Shown here in pieces: positions 7,237 to 15,775 of a DNA stretch of 36,501 nucleotides (positions within the stretch are counted from its first letter, which is position 1; each line of letters starts with the position of its first letter). A model generated the notes under the pieces. The model was not told the origin of the DNA, did not search any database, and worked only from the letters and a program-made list of their open reading frames with translations. Location of the stretch: positions 1 to 36,501 of the IMG/VR virus record IMGVR_UViG_3300031857_000610; one strand, given 5' to 3'. The position numbers and the translations under genes are program-made. The DNA is from a virus.

Positions 7237-10200
7237 AAATGGATTTACGATCACTAATTGACAAACTAGACAGTATTGAACAAACTCAACTATTAACTGA
7301 ATCAGAAGAGTTAATGGAGAGAGTTGGTTTACGATTACAAGATATTGAACAGGCTGTAGGTCGAGAACTTGACGCTAACAAACGTGCATCAATAATTGGA
7401 GGGTTTGCTCGTAAATTTGGATATGCAGGATTATTTGATCCTGTTTCAGGAAAATTTGTTAATAAAGACGGACGATTTGCCAGCTTTGGTGCATACCAAA
7501 GCGAAGTTGAACAACTAGAAGACGAAGGTCTTATTCCTAACAGTGCAAAAACAGATGCACTTTTAGGTTTCATGGGTAAAGATGAGAAAAAAGCAAAACC
7601 ATCTGCTTATGCCAGAGCCGATTTGTTTGCTGCTATCGATAAAGCAGATGGCTTGTTAGACAAGGCACTTGCTGAGTCTGTTGAATCTAATACCGCAATG
7701 TTAGAAGGTAAAAGTCTTTCTAGTTTACTATTAGCAGAATTTGGTATTGATACAACCATTTTAGAAGCTATTACTCCTGAAGAACACCAGTTCCTTAAAA
7801 AGACAGTTAAAGATGCTGAACCTATCAAGCATAAAGCTGATGCTAATGCACTAATTGTACGATATACTAAAGAATACATTCCAGCAAGAGACAGACTAAT
7901 TGCACGTATTAAAGAAGTGATTGCAGCAATTAAACCAGCAAGACCAGCAGCACCAGCAGCAGCTCCGGCACAAGGAGAGCGAAGTGGTGGTACAGCTACA
8001 GTTAAAGAAAATGTTGATTTAGAAATGTTGCGTGAAATGTCGTTAACACCTCAAGGAAAAAAAGCAGGTGCCAAACTTTATGAACCAAGTATAACAGGAT
8101 ATCTAAGCCCCGATCAAGTAAAACATAACCTAGCGTTGTTAAAGAAAGGTCATGCTAAATTAGATTGGAGCGACCATGTGGGCAAAACAGTTAAAGACTG
8201 GGCAAATATGGCAACATTTGATCTAGCCGACATGACGGCAGCGGCGGCTAGTAGTGCGTTTGATCCAAATACTAGTTATGCAAAAGAAAGAGAAAAGCAA
8301 AAAGCAATTGATCAAGCATATAATCAAAACCCAAATGCTTTAAATGTACGCACAGCATCAGATGCGGTTGGTTATAAACTAGATGCAAACAATCCTATTG
8401 GTAACATAACTATGGGAGATATATTAGGTTTAGTTGGTCCTAGTGGTGTTACAGCAGTGTTTAATGCAGGAAAAAATGTAGCAACTAAACTAGGTGGAAA
8501 TGCTCTTGCCAAATTTGCAGGCGGAACAACCGCAGTAGTTGGTACATCACTTGGAACTAACCAACTTGATAATCTTGCTGTTGCAAATAGTCAAAGCAAC
8601 ACACCTGTAAGACCACAACCTGCTGCTAAGTTTGATAAGAATATTAAAGCATTCCAAGAAGAAGTATTTAAAATTGATAAGAAAGCATTTCCAAAATATG
8701 GCCGAGATGGAAAAATGGGCGGGGAAGTTCGTGCGGCTATTGCCAAGTATCCAGAAATAGCAAAGAAATATGGTTTAGCTCAAGCAAATACAACTACGAC
8801 ACAAACTGTACCAAGCGGTGAGGTTAATCAATCAGCTACACAAACTGTTGTTCCAGCTGATGCATCACCAACAGCATTAGCATCTGCATCTGCATCTGCT
8901 GATGGAACCGCAGGCGAACAAGAAGCTAGAAATGAACTAGACAAAATAAAAAATAATGCGGGTTTAACACAAGTAGCATCCGCTGAAGCGCCAGCGGCTG
9001 CAGCATCTGCTCAAGGACCAAACCCAGAAGATGCACCTGAGAAAGAAATGGGTGCTGGTACACAATTGGCATCTGCAAATGGTGCAGCTAATGCTTCTCA
9101 AGAAATTGATCCAAATCAAGTTAAAACTGCATTAGCTAAAGTAGGAGTTACAGGTAAAGAAATTACAGGTGATCAATTATTAGCACTTGCAGCTGAGTTT
9201 GGTATTACAGACGGTGCAGAAGTTGCATCAGCAGGTACTAGTGGCAGTTCAACTAGTGGCGGTTCATCAGGATCTGGTGCAAGCGCATTCATGAATCAAT
9301 CAGCTAAAAATACAACATCTAATGCCAGCGATGGTGGATTTACACAAGGAACTACTGCTACTGCTGAATCAATCGAATTAGAACGTATACTTGCATTATC
9401 TGGTTTAGCTGAAGACTATGACATCGACGAAGGCAAAACTGATAGCGGAATAAAATTTGCAAGTTGGGTTATTGATCAAATGATGGCAAGTGGTCCAAGA
9501 GGACAAAGATTAGCTCGACTTGCTAACGAACCATTAGCATCTAAAGTTGCCTCTCCTGGGGAACTTCGTGCTGCAAGAAAACTGGCTAAAGAAATTGAAG
9601 CAAGAGGACCTGTACGTCCAGCAACAGCGGCACCTGCTGCACCAGCGGCACCTGCTGCACCAGCAGCATTAAATCCAGCAGATGAAGCTGCTAGAGCGAT
9701 TGTAGGAAAAACTCCACAAGAACTTCAAGTAATGGCAAATAATCAAAGTCTTACTGCTTTACAAAGATCCGTTGCTAGAAAAGAATTAGAAAGACTTGGA
9801 ATAAAAGTAAGTGATGATGCTGCTAGTAAAACTGTTTCTAATGCAGAAAAAGTTGGCAGTAAGGTAGGTGATGATGCTGTTGCTAATGCAGAAAAAGTTG
9901 GCAGTAAGGTAGGTGATGATGCTGTTGCTAAATTAACAGCAGATGCAGCCAAAGGCGAAGGACTATTGTACAAAGTTGGTTTCCTTGGCGGACGATTTGC
10001 TCGTTTAATCAAGAATAATAAATTCGTAGCATTGTTAGCTGCGCTTGCGGCTCTAGGTATTGGCCTATATGTTGCTAATCGTAGTGATAAACCAGAACCA
10101 GGCCCTAATGGTCCTGAAGTTGATCCTCAACCAGTTGTTCCAGGCCCAGATGGTAAGTGCCCAACTGGTTATAAGTTAAGTCCAGATGGAAAAACTTGCG

Positions 10201-10774
10201 TAAAAGATACTGGACCAGCACCAGCACCAGCACCAGATCCAAAAGAAGAAGAACGCAAACGTCAACTTAGCGAACTTGAAGCTCTTCTTGCCAAACTATA
10301 TGGTGGTTGGCCAACCGACCCAGAAACTGCTGAAACTATTAAAGCAGGCGTTGCTGCTGGAGCCAAAGCACCAGAAGGATTTAAAGAAGGTAGTGTTAGC
10401 ACACAACCAGCAACTAGCGGCAGTAGTAGCAATAGTGGAGCACTAAGCGATAAAGTTGTAGATACTTCCGGTATGAACGCTCAACAACTAAGTGACCTAA
10501 GTTCTGCACAGACAGCTCGAATAGATGCATATAATCAAAAAAAAACTCAGTAACACCGGAACCAACAGCTAATCGTACTAGCCCTAAAGCAACACTAAGT
10601 TCTAAGGAAATGTCGGACATTGATACGGCATTTCAATACCCTAGTTTAGCCAAGGGTGAAGTTAAAAAAGCATACGATAATGCTACGCCTGAAAAACGTG
10701 CCGCTGTAAAATCATATTTAGATAGCAAAGGATATGATGCTAAAAAGACATTTGGTATAGATTTTTCATCATAA
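7233..10774 (+). CDS. giant Ala-rich virion-type protein with PG-binding-like domain and TM segment; needs -1 frameshift at 10539-10544
   Basis: The zero frame runs 7233-10553 (1106 residues). At ca[A AAA AAA]act (10538-10544) a -1 slip would replace the last two codons by 76 more and end at 10774, giving 1180 residues. Visible parts: an N-terminal helical domain (1-150) with TESEELMER; Ala/Pro linkers; a peptidoglycan-binding-like segment at 467-515 (IKAFQEEVF...RDGKMGGEVRAAI); an ESIELERILALSGL motif; a 15-residue tandem repeat at 870-899; a transmembrane helix at 931-948 flanked by Lys and Arg; and a Cys pair CPTGYKLSPDGKTC (976-989) after a Pro-rich linker. A membrane- or cell-wall-interacting virion protein is plausible. 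The break could instead be a sequencing error in the nine-A run. Confidence 0.7.
9840..9929 (+). repeat. perfect 45-bp tandem duplication within coding sequence
   Basis: Bases 9840-9884 and 9885-9929 are identical and in frame. Each encodes NAEKVGSKVGDDAVA. A related partial copy (VSDDAASKTVS) precedes it, so this helical linker has expanded by units of 15 residues. Perfect nucleotide identity points to a recent duplication. Confidence 0.95.
10538..10546 (+). other. A AAA AAA slippery heptamer (candidate -1 frameshift site)
   Basis: A run of nine A (10537-10545) holds the heptamer A AAA AAA in the correct zero-frame phase (caA AAA AAA act). Two sense codons later the zero frame stops at 10551-10553. 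The -1 frame is open from here to 10774. No strong downstream stem or upstream Shine-Dalgarno stimulator is evident, so transcript slippage or a homopolymer indel error are competing explanations. Confidence 0.6.
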
Positions 10775-10775
10775 G

Positions 10776-10806
10776 AAAAACGGCAAATTTATTTTGCCGT
10801 TTTTTA
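10776..10806 (+). terminator. rho-independent terminator
   Basis: AAAAACGGCAAA (10776-10787) pairs with TTTTGCCGTTTTT (10792-10804 and on) around a short loop, with the U-tract forming the 3' arm. It begins two bases after the stop codon of the -1 frame extension (10772-10774), not after the zero-frame stop at 10553. This supports the extension being part of the gene. Confidence 0.88.
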
Positions 10807-10815
10807 ACTCTTCTC

Positions 10816-10844
10816 TTGATTTGTAAACATAAGTATAGTATAAT
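10816..10844 (+). promoter_or_regulatory. sigma70-type promoter for dsbA-like gene
   Basis: TTGATT (10816-10821), a 17-nt spacer and a perfect TATAAT (10839-10844) sit between the terminator and the gene starting at 10869. Predicted start of transcription is about 10851, giving a short leader with AGGAGA ahead of the ATG. Confidence 0.8.
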
Positions 10845-10868
10845 AGGCAATATTATTAGGAGATTTAC

Positions 10869-11126
10869 ATGTCAGGACGCAACTACGGCGCAGAAGAAAA
10901 GGCAAAATTGGAAAGACTAATCAGTGAAGGATCTACTGTACTACGTGAAATCGAAGATCTTCAAGAAGGCTTGAAAGAAACAGTTAAGGCAGTTGCAGAA
11001 GAACTACAGGTAAAACCCAGTGTTATTAACAAAGCCATCAAAATTGCACACAAAGGCGATTGGCAGGCTTATAACGCTGATTGGGAAGAAATTGAAGCAA
11101 TTTTGGATATTACAAAACGTATCTAA
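10869..11126 (+). CDS. dsbA: DsbA-like double-stranded DNA-binding protein
   Basis: The 85-residue helical protein contains LKETVKAVAEELQVKPSVINKAIKIAHKGDW, which parallels T4 DsbA (IKDIRIRAKDELGVDGKMFNRLLALYHK, from memory). In T4, DsbA is a small dsDNA-binding protein that binds near late promoters and enhances late transcription. The pattern of a helix, a short turn with a Val-x-Pro and a second helix rich in Lys and His fits a helix-turn-helix. It follows a strong promoter and AGGAG, and lies just before DNA polymerase, as in other T4-like phages. Function by homology only; moderate to good confidence. Confidence 0.7.
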   Translation: MSGRNYGAEEKAKLERLISEGSTVLREIEDLQEGLKETVKAVAEELQVKPSVINKAIKIAHKGDWQAYNADWEEIEAILDITKRI

Positions 11127-11166
11127 ATCTGCTATAATATAAAGGCAAGGCAGGCCATAATCTGCC
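11110..11166 (+). promoter_or_regulatory. extended -10 promoter and leader hairpin of DNA polymerase gene
   Basis: TGC-TATAAT (11130-11138) is an extended -10 element; the -35 candidate TTACAA (11110-11115) is weak. The leader to the ATG at 11210 is about 65 nt and contains GGCAG (11149-11153) pairing with CTGCC (11162-11166) around an eight-base loop, and AAGGC/GCCTT (11142-11146/11184-11188) as an outer stem. T4 gp43 represses its own translation through a leader hairpin, so an analogous operator is possible. Confidence 0.6.
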
Positions 11167-11209
11167 GTATTTGGTATTTGCGAGCCTTAAATCGCATGGA
11201 GAGAAATAA

Positions 11210-13876
11210 ATGAGCTATGTTGATGCATGGTTCGACCGCGACAACGATATTATTCGTGTGGTTGAACGCAACAAAAAAGGCGACAGAGAATTTAGAGATA
11301 TTCCTGTACGTCACACACTTTATGTTAAAGACCCTAAGGGTAAACATCTATCAATTTACGGTGAAGCAGTAAGCCGTATTGTTTGTAAAAACACAAAAGA
11401 ATTACGTAAAGAGCAAGCCATTAATAGTGGCAAAACTCTGTACGAAGCAGATATAAATCCAATATTTGTTTGCTTGAGTGAAAACTATCTCAATCAAGAT
11501 GCTCCGAAATTAAATGTAGCATTTTTCGATATTGAGGTAGACTTTGATCCTGAACGCGGCTATGCAAGTCCAGACGATGCGTTTATGCCAATCACCGCCA
11601 TTGCCGTTCACTTGCAATGGTTAGATACTATGATTTGTTTGGCAATTCCTCCTAAAAAAGTTAGTATGGAAGATGCTAAAGAAATGGTCAAAGAATTTCC
11701 TAATACTTATTTGTTTGACAATGAAGCAGAGTTGTTAGACATGTTTTTGGATTTAATTAAAGATGCCGATGTGCTAACTGGCTGGAACAGTGAAGGATTT
11801 GATATTCCTTATACTACTAACCGTGTTACTAAAGTCTTATCAAAAGAAGACACAAGACGTTTTTGTTTGTTTGAACAATTTCCACGCAAACGTGAATATG
11901 AAAAATTTGGACGTACAGCAACAACTTATGATTTTATTGGTCGCGTACACGTAGACTATCTTGAACTTTATAGGAAATACACATATGAAGAAAGACACTC
12001 CTATCGATTGGATGCCATCGCGGAATACGAGCTGGGTGAAAGAAAAACTCAGTATGAAGGAACTTTGGACCAACTCTACAACAACGATTTTAAAACGTTC
12101 GTCGAATACAACAGACAAGACTGTGCGCTATTGGACAGACTTGATAAAAAATTAAAATTCCTAGATCTTGCTAATACACTGGCACATGAAAATACAGTAT
12201 TGCTTCAAACAACGATGGGTGCTGTTGCTGTAACTGAACAGGCTATTATTAACGAAGCGCATCGCAGAGGATTTGTAGTTCCTAATCGTCCTAAGATGAG
12301 TGAGCGAGAAGATACAGCGGCAGCAGGTGCGTATGTTGCGTATCCTAAAGAAGGCATTCAAGACTGGGTTGGTTCGCTGGACATTAACAGTCTATATCCC
12401 AGTGCCATTCGTGCATTGAACATGGGTCCAGAAACTATTGTTGGACAATTACGTCAAACAATGACAGAAGAATTCTTACAAAGCCAAATGGCAAAAGGTA
12501 AGAGTTTTGCGGCGGCGTGGGAAGGCGTTTTTGGATCATTAGAATACACTGCTGTAATGAATCAAGAGATTGGTTCAGATATTACTATCGACTGGGAAGA
12601 TGGAACTAGTGATGTTGTATCGGCGGCAGAAGTTTATAGATTAATTTTTGAAAGTAATCAGCCTTGGATGCTTTCAGCTAACGGTACTATCTTTACCTAT
12701 GAAAAAGAAGGTATTATTCCAGGGCTACTTAAACGCTGGTATGCAGAACGTAAAGAGATGCAGGCCAAACTAAAGGAGGCTATCAATGCTGGTAACAAAA
12801 TTGAAGAAGAATATTGGGATAAGAGACAGTTGGTTAAAAAGATTAACCTTAACTCGCTCTATGGTGCCATTCTCAATCCTGGCTGTCGCTTTTTTGATAA
12901 GCGTATTGGGCAATCTACAACTCTTACAGGTCGACAGATCGCCAAACACATGGCTGGAAAAGTCAATGAAATCATTGCGGGAGAATATAACCATGTGGGC
13001 AAAGCCATTATCTACGGAGACACAGATTCCTGTTATTTTAGTGCTTACAAAACACTAAAGAAAGAAATTGATGCTGGACATGTTCCATGGACTAAAGAAA
13101 CAGTTATACAGTTGTATGATCAAATTGGTGAAGAAGTAAACACTACTTTTCCGCAGTTTATGTTAGATGCGTTTCACGTACCTAAGACTCGCGGAGAGGT
13201 TATTAAAGCAGGACGCGAAATTGTTGGTAGTAAAAGTCTATTCATTACTAAAAAGCGTTATGCCGTTCTTTACTATGACAAAGAAGGTAAACGAACAGAC
13301 CTAGAAGGTAAGCCTGGTAAGATCAAAGCTATGGGATTAGATCTTAAACGCAGTGACACTCCAGAATTTATTCAAAACTTCTTAAGTGACATTTTAGAAA
13401 AAGTATTAACTGGTGCAACCGAACAAGATGTGTTAGATCATATTACACATTTTCGTACAGCATTTAAAGCCCGACCTGGTTGGGAGAAAGGAAGTCCTAA
13501 ACGTGCAAACAACATTACAGAATACGAAAGTAAAGAGAAGAAAGCTGGCAAGGCAAATATGCCTGGTCATGTTAGAGCAAGCATTAATTGGAATACGCTC
13601 AAAAGAATGTACGGAGACAAATACTCCATGTCCATTACCGATGGACAAAAAGTAATTGTTTGTAAACTAAAACAAAATCCCATGGGCTTTACTAGTGTTG
13701 CATATCCAGTAGATGAATTACGTTTGCCACAGTGGTTTAAAGATTTACCTTTTGACCACGAAGAAATGGAACAAACCATTATTGATAATAAATTGGGTAA
13801 TCTTATTGGTGTACTAAATTGGGATATTCGAAGTACAGAAGAAAAAAATACATTTAACAGTTTATTCGAGTTTTAA
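11210..13876 (+). CDS. 43: family B DNA polymerase with 3'-5' exonuclease (T4 gp43)
   Basis: At 888 residues it matches T4 gp43 (898). All expected motifs are visible: Exo I FFDIEVD (about residue 105), Exo II LTGWNSEGFDIPY (about 188), Exo III YNRQDCALLD (about 299), polymerase motif A DINSLYPSAIRALNMGP (about 391), motif B KKINLNSLYGAILN (about 543), motif C IYGDTDSCYF (about 601) and the KKRY thumb motif (about 681). It is the replicative polymerase, acting with the clamp encoded 0.8 kb downstream. The last residues NTFNSLFEF resemble the clamp-binding C-terminal peptide of gp43-type polymerases. No intein or intron interrupts it. The GGAGAG ribosome binding site is six bases from the ATG. 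Confidence 0.97.
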   Translation: MSYVDAWFDRDNDIIRVVERNKKGDREFRDIPVRHTLYVKDPKGKHLSIYGEAVSRIVCKNTKELRKEQAINSGKTLYEADINPIFVCLSENYLNQDAPKLNVAFFDIEVDFDPERGYASPDDAFMPITAIAVHLQWLDTMICLAIPPKKVSMEDAKEMVKEFPNTYLFDNEAELLDMFLDLIKDADVLTGWNSEGFDIPYTTNRVTKVLSKEDTRRFCLFEQFPRKREYEKFGRTATTYDFIGRVHVDYLELYRKYTYEERHSYRLDAIAEYELGERKTQYEGTLDQLYNNDFKTFVEYNRQDCALLDRLDKKLKFLDLANTLAHENTVLLQTTMGAVAVTEQAIINEAHRRGFVVPNRPKMSEREDTAAAGAYVAYPKEGIQDWVGSLDINSLYPSAIRALNMGPETIVGQLRQTMTEEFLQSQMAKGKSFAAAWEGVFGSLEYTAVMNQEIGSDITIDWEDGTSDVVSAAEVYRLIFESNQPWMLSANGTIFTYEKEGIIPGLLKRWYAERKEMQAKLKEAINAGNKIEEEYWDKRQLVKKINLNSLYGAILNPGCRFFDKRIGQSTTLTGRQIAKHMAGKVNEIIAGEYNHVGKAIIYGDTDSCYFSAYKTLKKEIDAGHVPWTKETVIQLYDQIGEEVNTTFPQFMLDAFHVPKTRGEVIKAGREIVGSKSLFITKKRYAVLYYDKEGKRTDLEGKPGKIKAMGLDLKRSDTPEFIQNFLSDILEKVLTGATEQDVLDHITHFRTAFKARPGWEKGSPKRANNITEYESKEKKAGKANMPGHVRASINWNTLKRMYGDKYSMSITDGQKVIVCKLKQNPMGFTSVAYPVDELRLPQWFKDLPFDHEEMEQTIIDNKLGNLIGVLNWDIRSTEEKNTFNSLFEF

Positions 13877-13877
13877 T

Positions 13878-14648
13878 ATGAAAATTATAATTGCAGGATA
13901 CGGATTTGTTGGTAAGGCAGTACATAATGCTTTGAAATCTGAACACGAAATTGTAATTGTAGATCCTCAATACACAACAAATGAAATACAATATCATCAC
14001 GATGCCGATGGGTTGATCATTTGTGTTAACACTCCTACAGGAGAAAATGGAATTATTGCAGAAAACATTGCCAATGTATTAGATCAAACTCCAATCTTTA
14101 TGCCTGTGTTAATTAAAAGTACAGTAACACCTGCGGTTGTTGATGCGTTTGAAGAAATATATTCCAAACACAGTATTGTTTATAGTCCAGAATTTTTAAG
14201 AGCAGTATCTGCTAATACAGACTTTATCAATCAAAAATATATTGTGCTAGGCGGAGAAGATCCAGAATGTTTTTGGCAGGAATTATTTCAAACTACATTA
14301 CCCAACTGTAATTTAATTTTTAATTGTACTGCCCACGAAGCATGCCTAATAAAATATTCTGCTAATTCGTTCCTTGCTTTAAAGACCAGTTTCTTTAACC
14401 AAATATACGATATTTGTCAAAAGACAGGAATGGAATTTGATATAGTAAGACAAATTATATCGCAAGATAATCGAATTGGCAGTAGTCATACACTAGTACC
14501 TGGACCAGACGGACTACGTGGATTTGGCGGGCATTGTTTTCCCAAGGACACAGAAGCATTTGTACATTGGGCGAACACTATTGAAGCACCTGTAACATTG
14601 GTAGAATCCGCTATCAATTACAATAAAAAAGTAAGAAAAAACTCTTGA
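13878..14648 (+). CDS. UDP-glucose/GDP-mannose 6-dehydrogenase, short form
   Basis: The protein has an N-terminal Rossmann motif IIIAGYGFVGKAV (residues 4-16), the VNTPTGENG and KSTVTP segments, SPEFLRAVSA (family NPEFLREG), the active-site lysine and asparagine in LIKYSANSF (Lys159, Asn163), and GFGGHCFPKDTEAF with the catalytic cysteine (Cys220). The enzyme oxidises a nucleotide sugar, usually UDP-glucose to UDP-glucuronate with NAD+. At 256 residues it lacks the usual C-terminal UDP-binding domain (family length about 390-450), although every catalytic residue is present. It lies 1 nt after the polymerase stop, so it is read on the polymerase transcript. Substrate is therefore less certain than the chemistry. 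Confidence 0.88.
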   Translation: MKIIIAGYGFVGKAVHNALKSEHEIVIVDPQYTTNEIQYHHDADGLIICVNTPTGENGIIAENIANVLDQTPIFMPVLIKSTVTPAVVDAFEEIYSKHSIVYSPEFLRAVSANTDFINQKYIVLGGEDPECFWQELFQTTLPNCNLIFNCTAHEACLIKYSANSFLALKTSFFNQIYDICQKTGMEFDIVRQIISQDNRIGSSHTLVPGPDGLRGFGGHCFPKDTEAFVHWANTIEAPVTLVESAINYNKKVRKNS

Positions 14649-14673
14649 CTTTAGACAAAAACCTAAATATAAT
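14645..14673 (+). promoter_or_regulatory. sigma70-type promoter for sliding clamp
   Basis: TTGACT (14645-14650), 17-nt spacer, TATAAT (14668-14673). The -35 overlaps the stop codon of the preceding dehydrogenase gene. Transcription would start near 14680, which excludes the in-frame ATG at 14682 as an efficient start and favours ATG 14694 with GGAG at 14685. Confidence 0.85.
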
Positions 14674-14693
14674 CATTAAACATGGAGACTCAT

Positions 14694-15425
14694 ATGAAAG
14701 ACATTTTACAAGACCTGGTAGCACATACACATAGCCTAGGATTTATTCCTTTGGTAAAAATTAGTTCTACTGAAGAAGCAACAGAAATCGAAGCTATGGC
14801 TGAAGACCGTAGTGTTATTGTTAACGCAAAAACTAAAACACCAGTAGATGAATTTACAGGTGTGTTTGGTATGCCGAACCTAAATAAACTAGACATTCAT
14901 TTGAAATGTCCAGAATATAAAGAACATGCAAAAATTAGTGTAACTAAGGCACAGCGTAATGGAGAAGAAATTCCGACAGGTTTGCACTTTGAAAACAAAG
15001 ACGGCGATTTTGAAAACGACTATCGTTTTATGAATACTGAAATTATTAATGAAAAATTGAAATCAGTTAAATTTAAAGGCGCTAAGTGGGATATCGAATT
15101 TGAGCCAAGCGTTGCTAGTATTCAACGTTTAAAGTTTCAAGCAAACGCACACAGTGAAGAAAGCGTGTTCCAAGTAAAAAGCGAAGACGACAACCTAGTG
15201 TTTAGCTTTGGTGATGCAAGTACACACGCTGGAGAATTTGTGTTTGAATCTGGTGTTACAGGTAAACTAAAACAAACTTGGTCTTGGCCTGTTGTACAAG
15301 TAATGAGCATTCTTAACTTGTCTGGTAATATTACAATGAAAATTGCAGATGTTGGTGCAATGATGATTACCGTAGATAGTGGTGTTGCTGAATACAATTA
15401 TATTCTTCCAGCACAGAGCAAGTAA
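14694..15425 (+). CDS. 45: DNA polymerase sliding clamp (T4 gp45-like)
   Basis: The 243-residue protein is of clamp length (T4 gp45 is 228). It has the VFGMPNLNKLDIHLKCPEY and LHFENKDGDFENDYRFMN segments that I recognise from T4-like cyanophage clamps, and alternating short beta strands across its length (VFQVKSEDDNLVFSFGDA, GNITMKIADVGAMMITVDS). The clamp is a trimeric ring that tethers the polymerase and, in T4, activates late transcription. The ATG at 14694 is preferred to 14682 because of GGAG spacing and the promoter position. Neighbouring gp43 supports the call. Similarity is by pattern rather than by a catalytic motif. Confidence 0.82.
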   Translation: MKDILQDLVAHTHSLGFIPLVKISSTEEATEIEAMAEDRSVIVNAKTKTPVDEFTGVFGMPNLNKLDIHLKCPEYKEHAKISVTKAQRNGEEIPTGLHFENKDGDFENDYRFMNTEIINEKLKSVKFKGAKWDIEFEPSVASIQRLKFQANAHSEESVFQVKSEDDNLVFSFGDASTHAGEFVFESGVTGKLKQTWSWPVVQVMSILNLSGNITMKIADVGAMMITVDSGVAEYNYILPAQSK

Positions 15426-15775
15426 TGAATAACATACAGATACTATCCGGATGTTTAGCATTCTTAGTACTATGTGGTGCAGTATATCGTCACATAGGAT
15501 TTAAAAATATTAAAGAATGCTATAGCATGTGGTTTACAAAGGAATATTGGACTGACTACAATACTGTAGAATTTGCCAGTTGGGCGGCAAAAGCCTGTAT
15601 CATTGTTCCTGGCTTAATATTTGGCATACAAATTTGGTGGTTATATTTCTTTACACTATTAACTAGCCTTACACTTATTTGGGCCAGTGAAAAGAAACTA
15701 TTACCAACACTAGTAGGATTTAACACTATATGGGCATGGATTAGCTGTATGGTATTGGCACAACATTTGATATGA
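15425..15775 (+). CDS. small integral membrane protein
   Basis: The 116-residue protein has an N-terminal hydrophobic helix (about residues 5-22), then three further hydrophobic segments (about 55-72, 73-88 and 94-114), giving three to four transmembrane helices rich in Trp and aromatic residues. There is no recognisable domain. The ATG overlaps the last base of the clamp stop codon (TAATG) and its end overlaps the dpdA start (ATGA), so it is translated with both. It could be an inner-membrane protein of early infection; holins are usually smaller and late, so I do not assign that role. Confidence 0.7.
   Translation: MNNIQILSGCLAFLVLCGAVYRHIGFKNIKECYSMWFTKEYWTDYNTVEFASWAAKACIIVPGLIFGIQIWWLYFFTLLTSLTLIWASEKKLLPTLVGFNTIWAWISCMVLAQHLI

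Noticed and set aside
15425-15775. Holin assignment for the small membrane protein
   Set aside because: It is coupled to the clamp and dpdA genes of the replication region, with three to four helices; nothing beyond hydrophobicity supports a holin.
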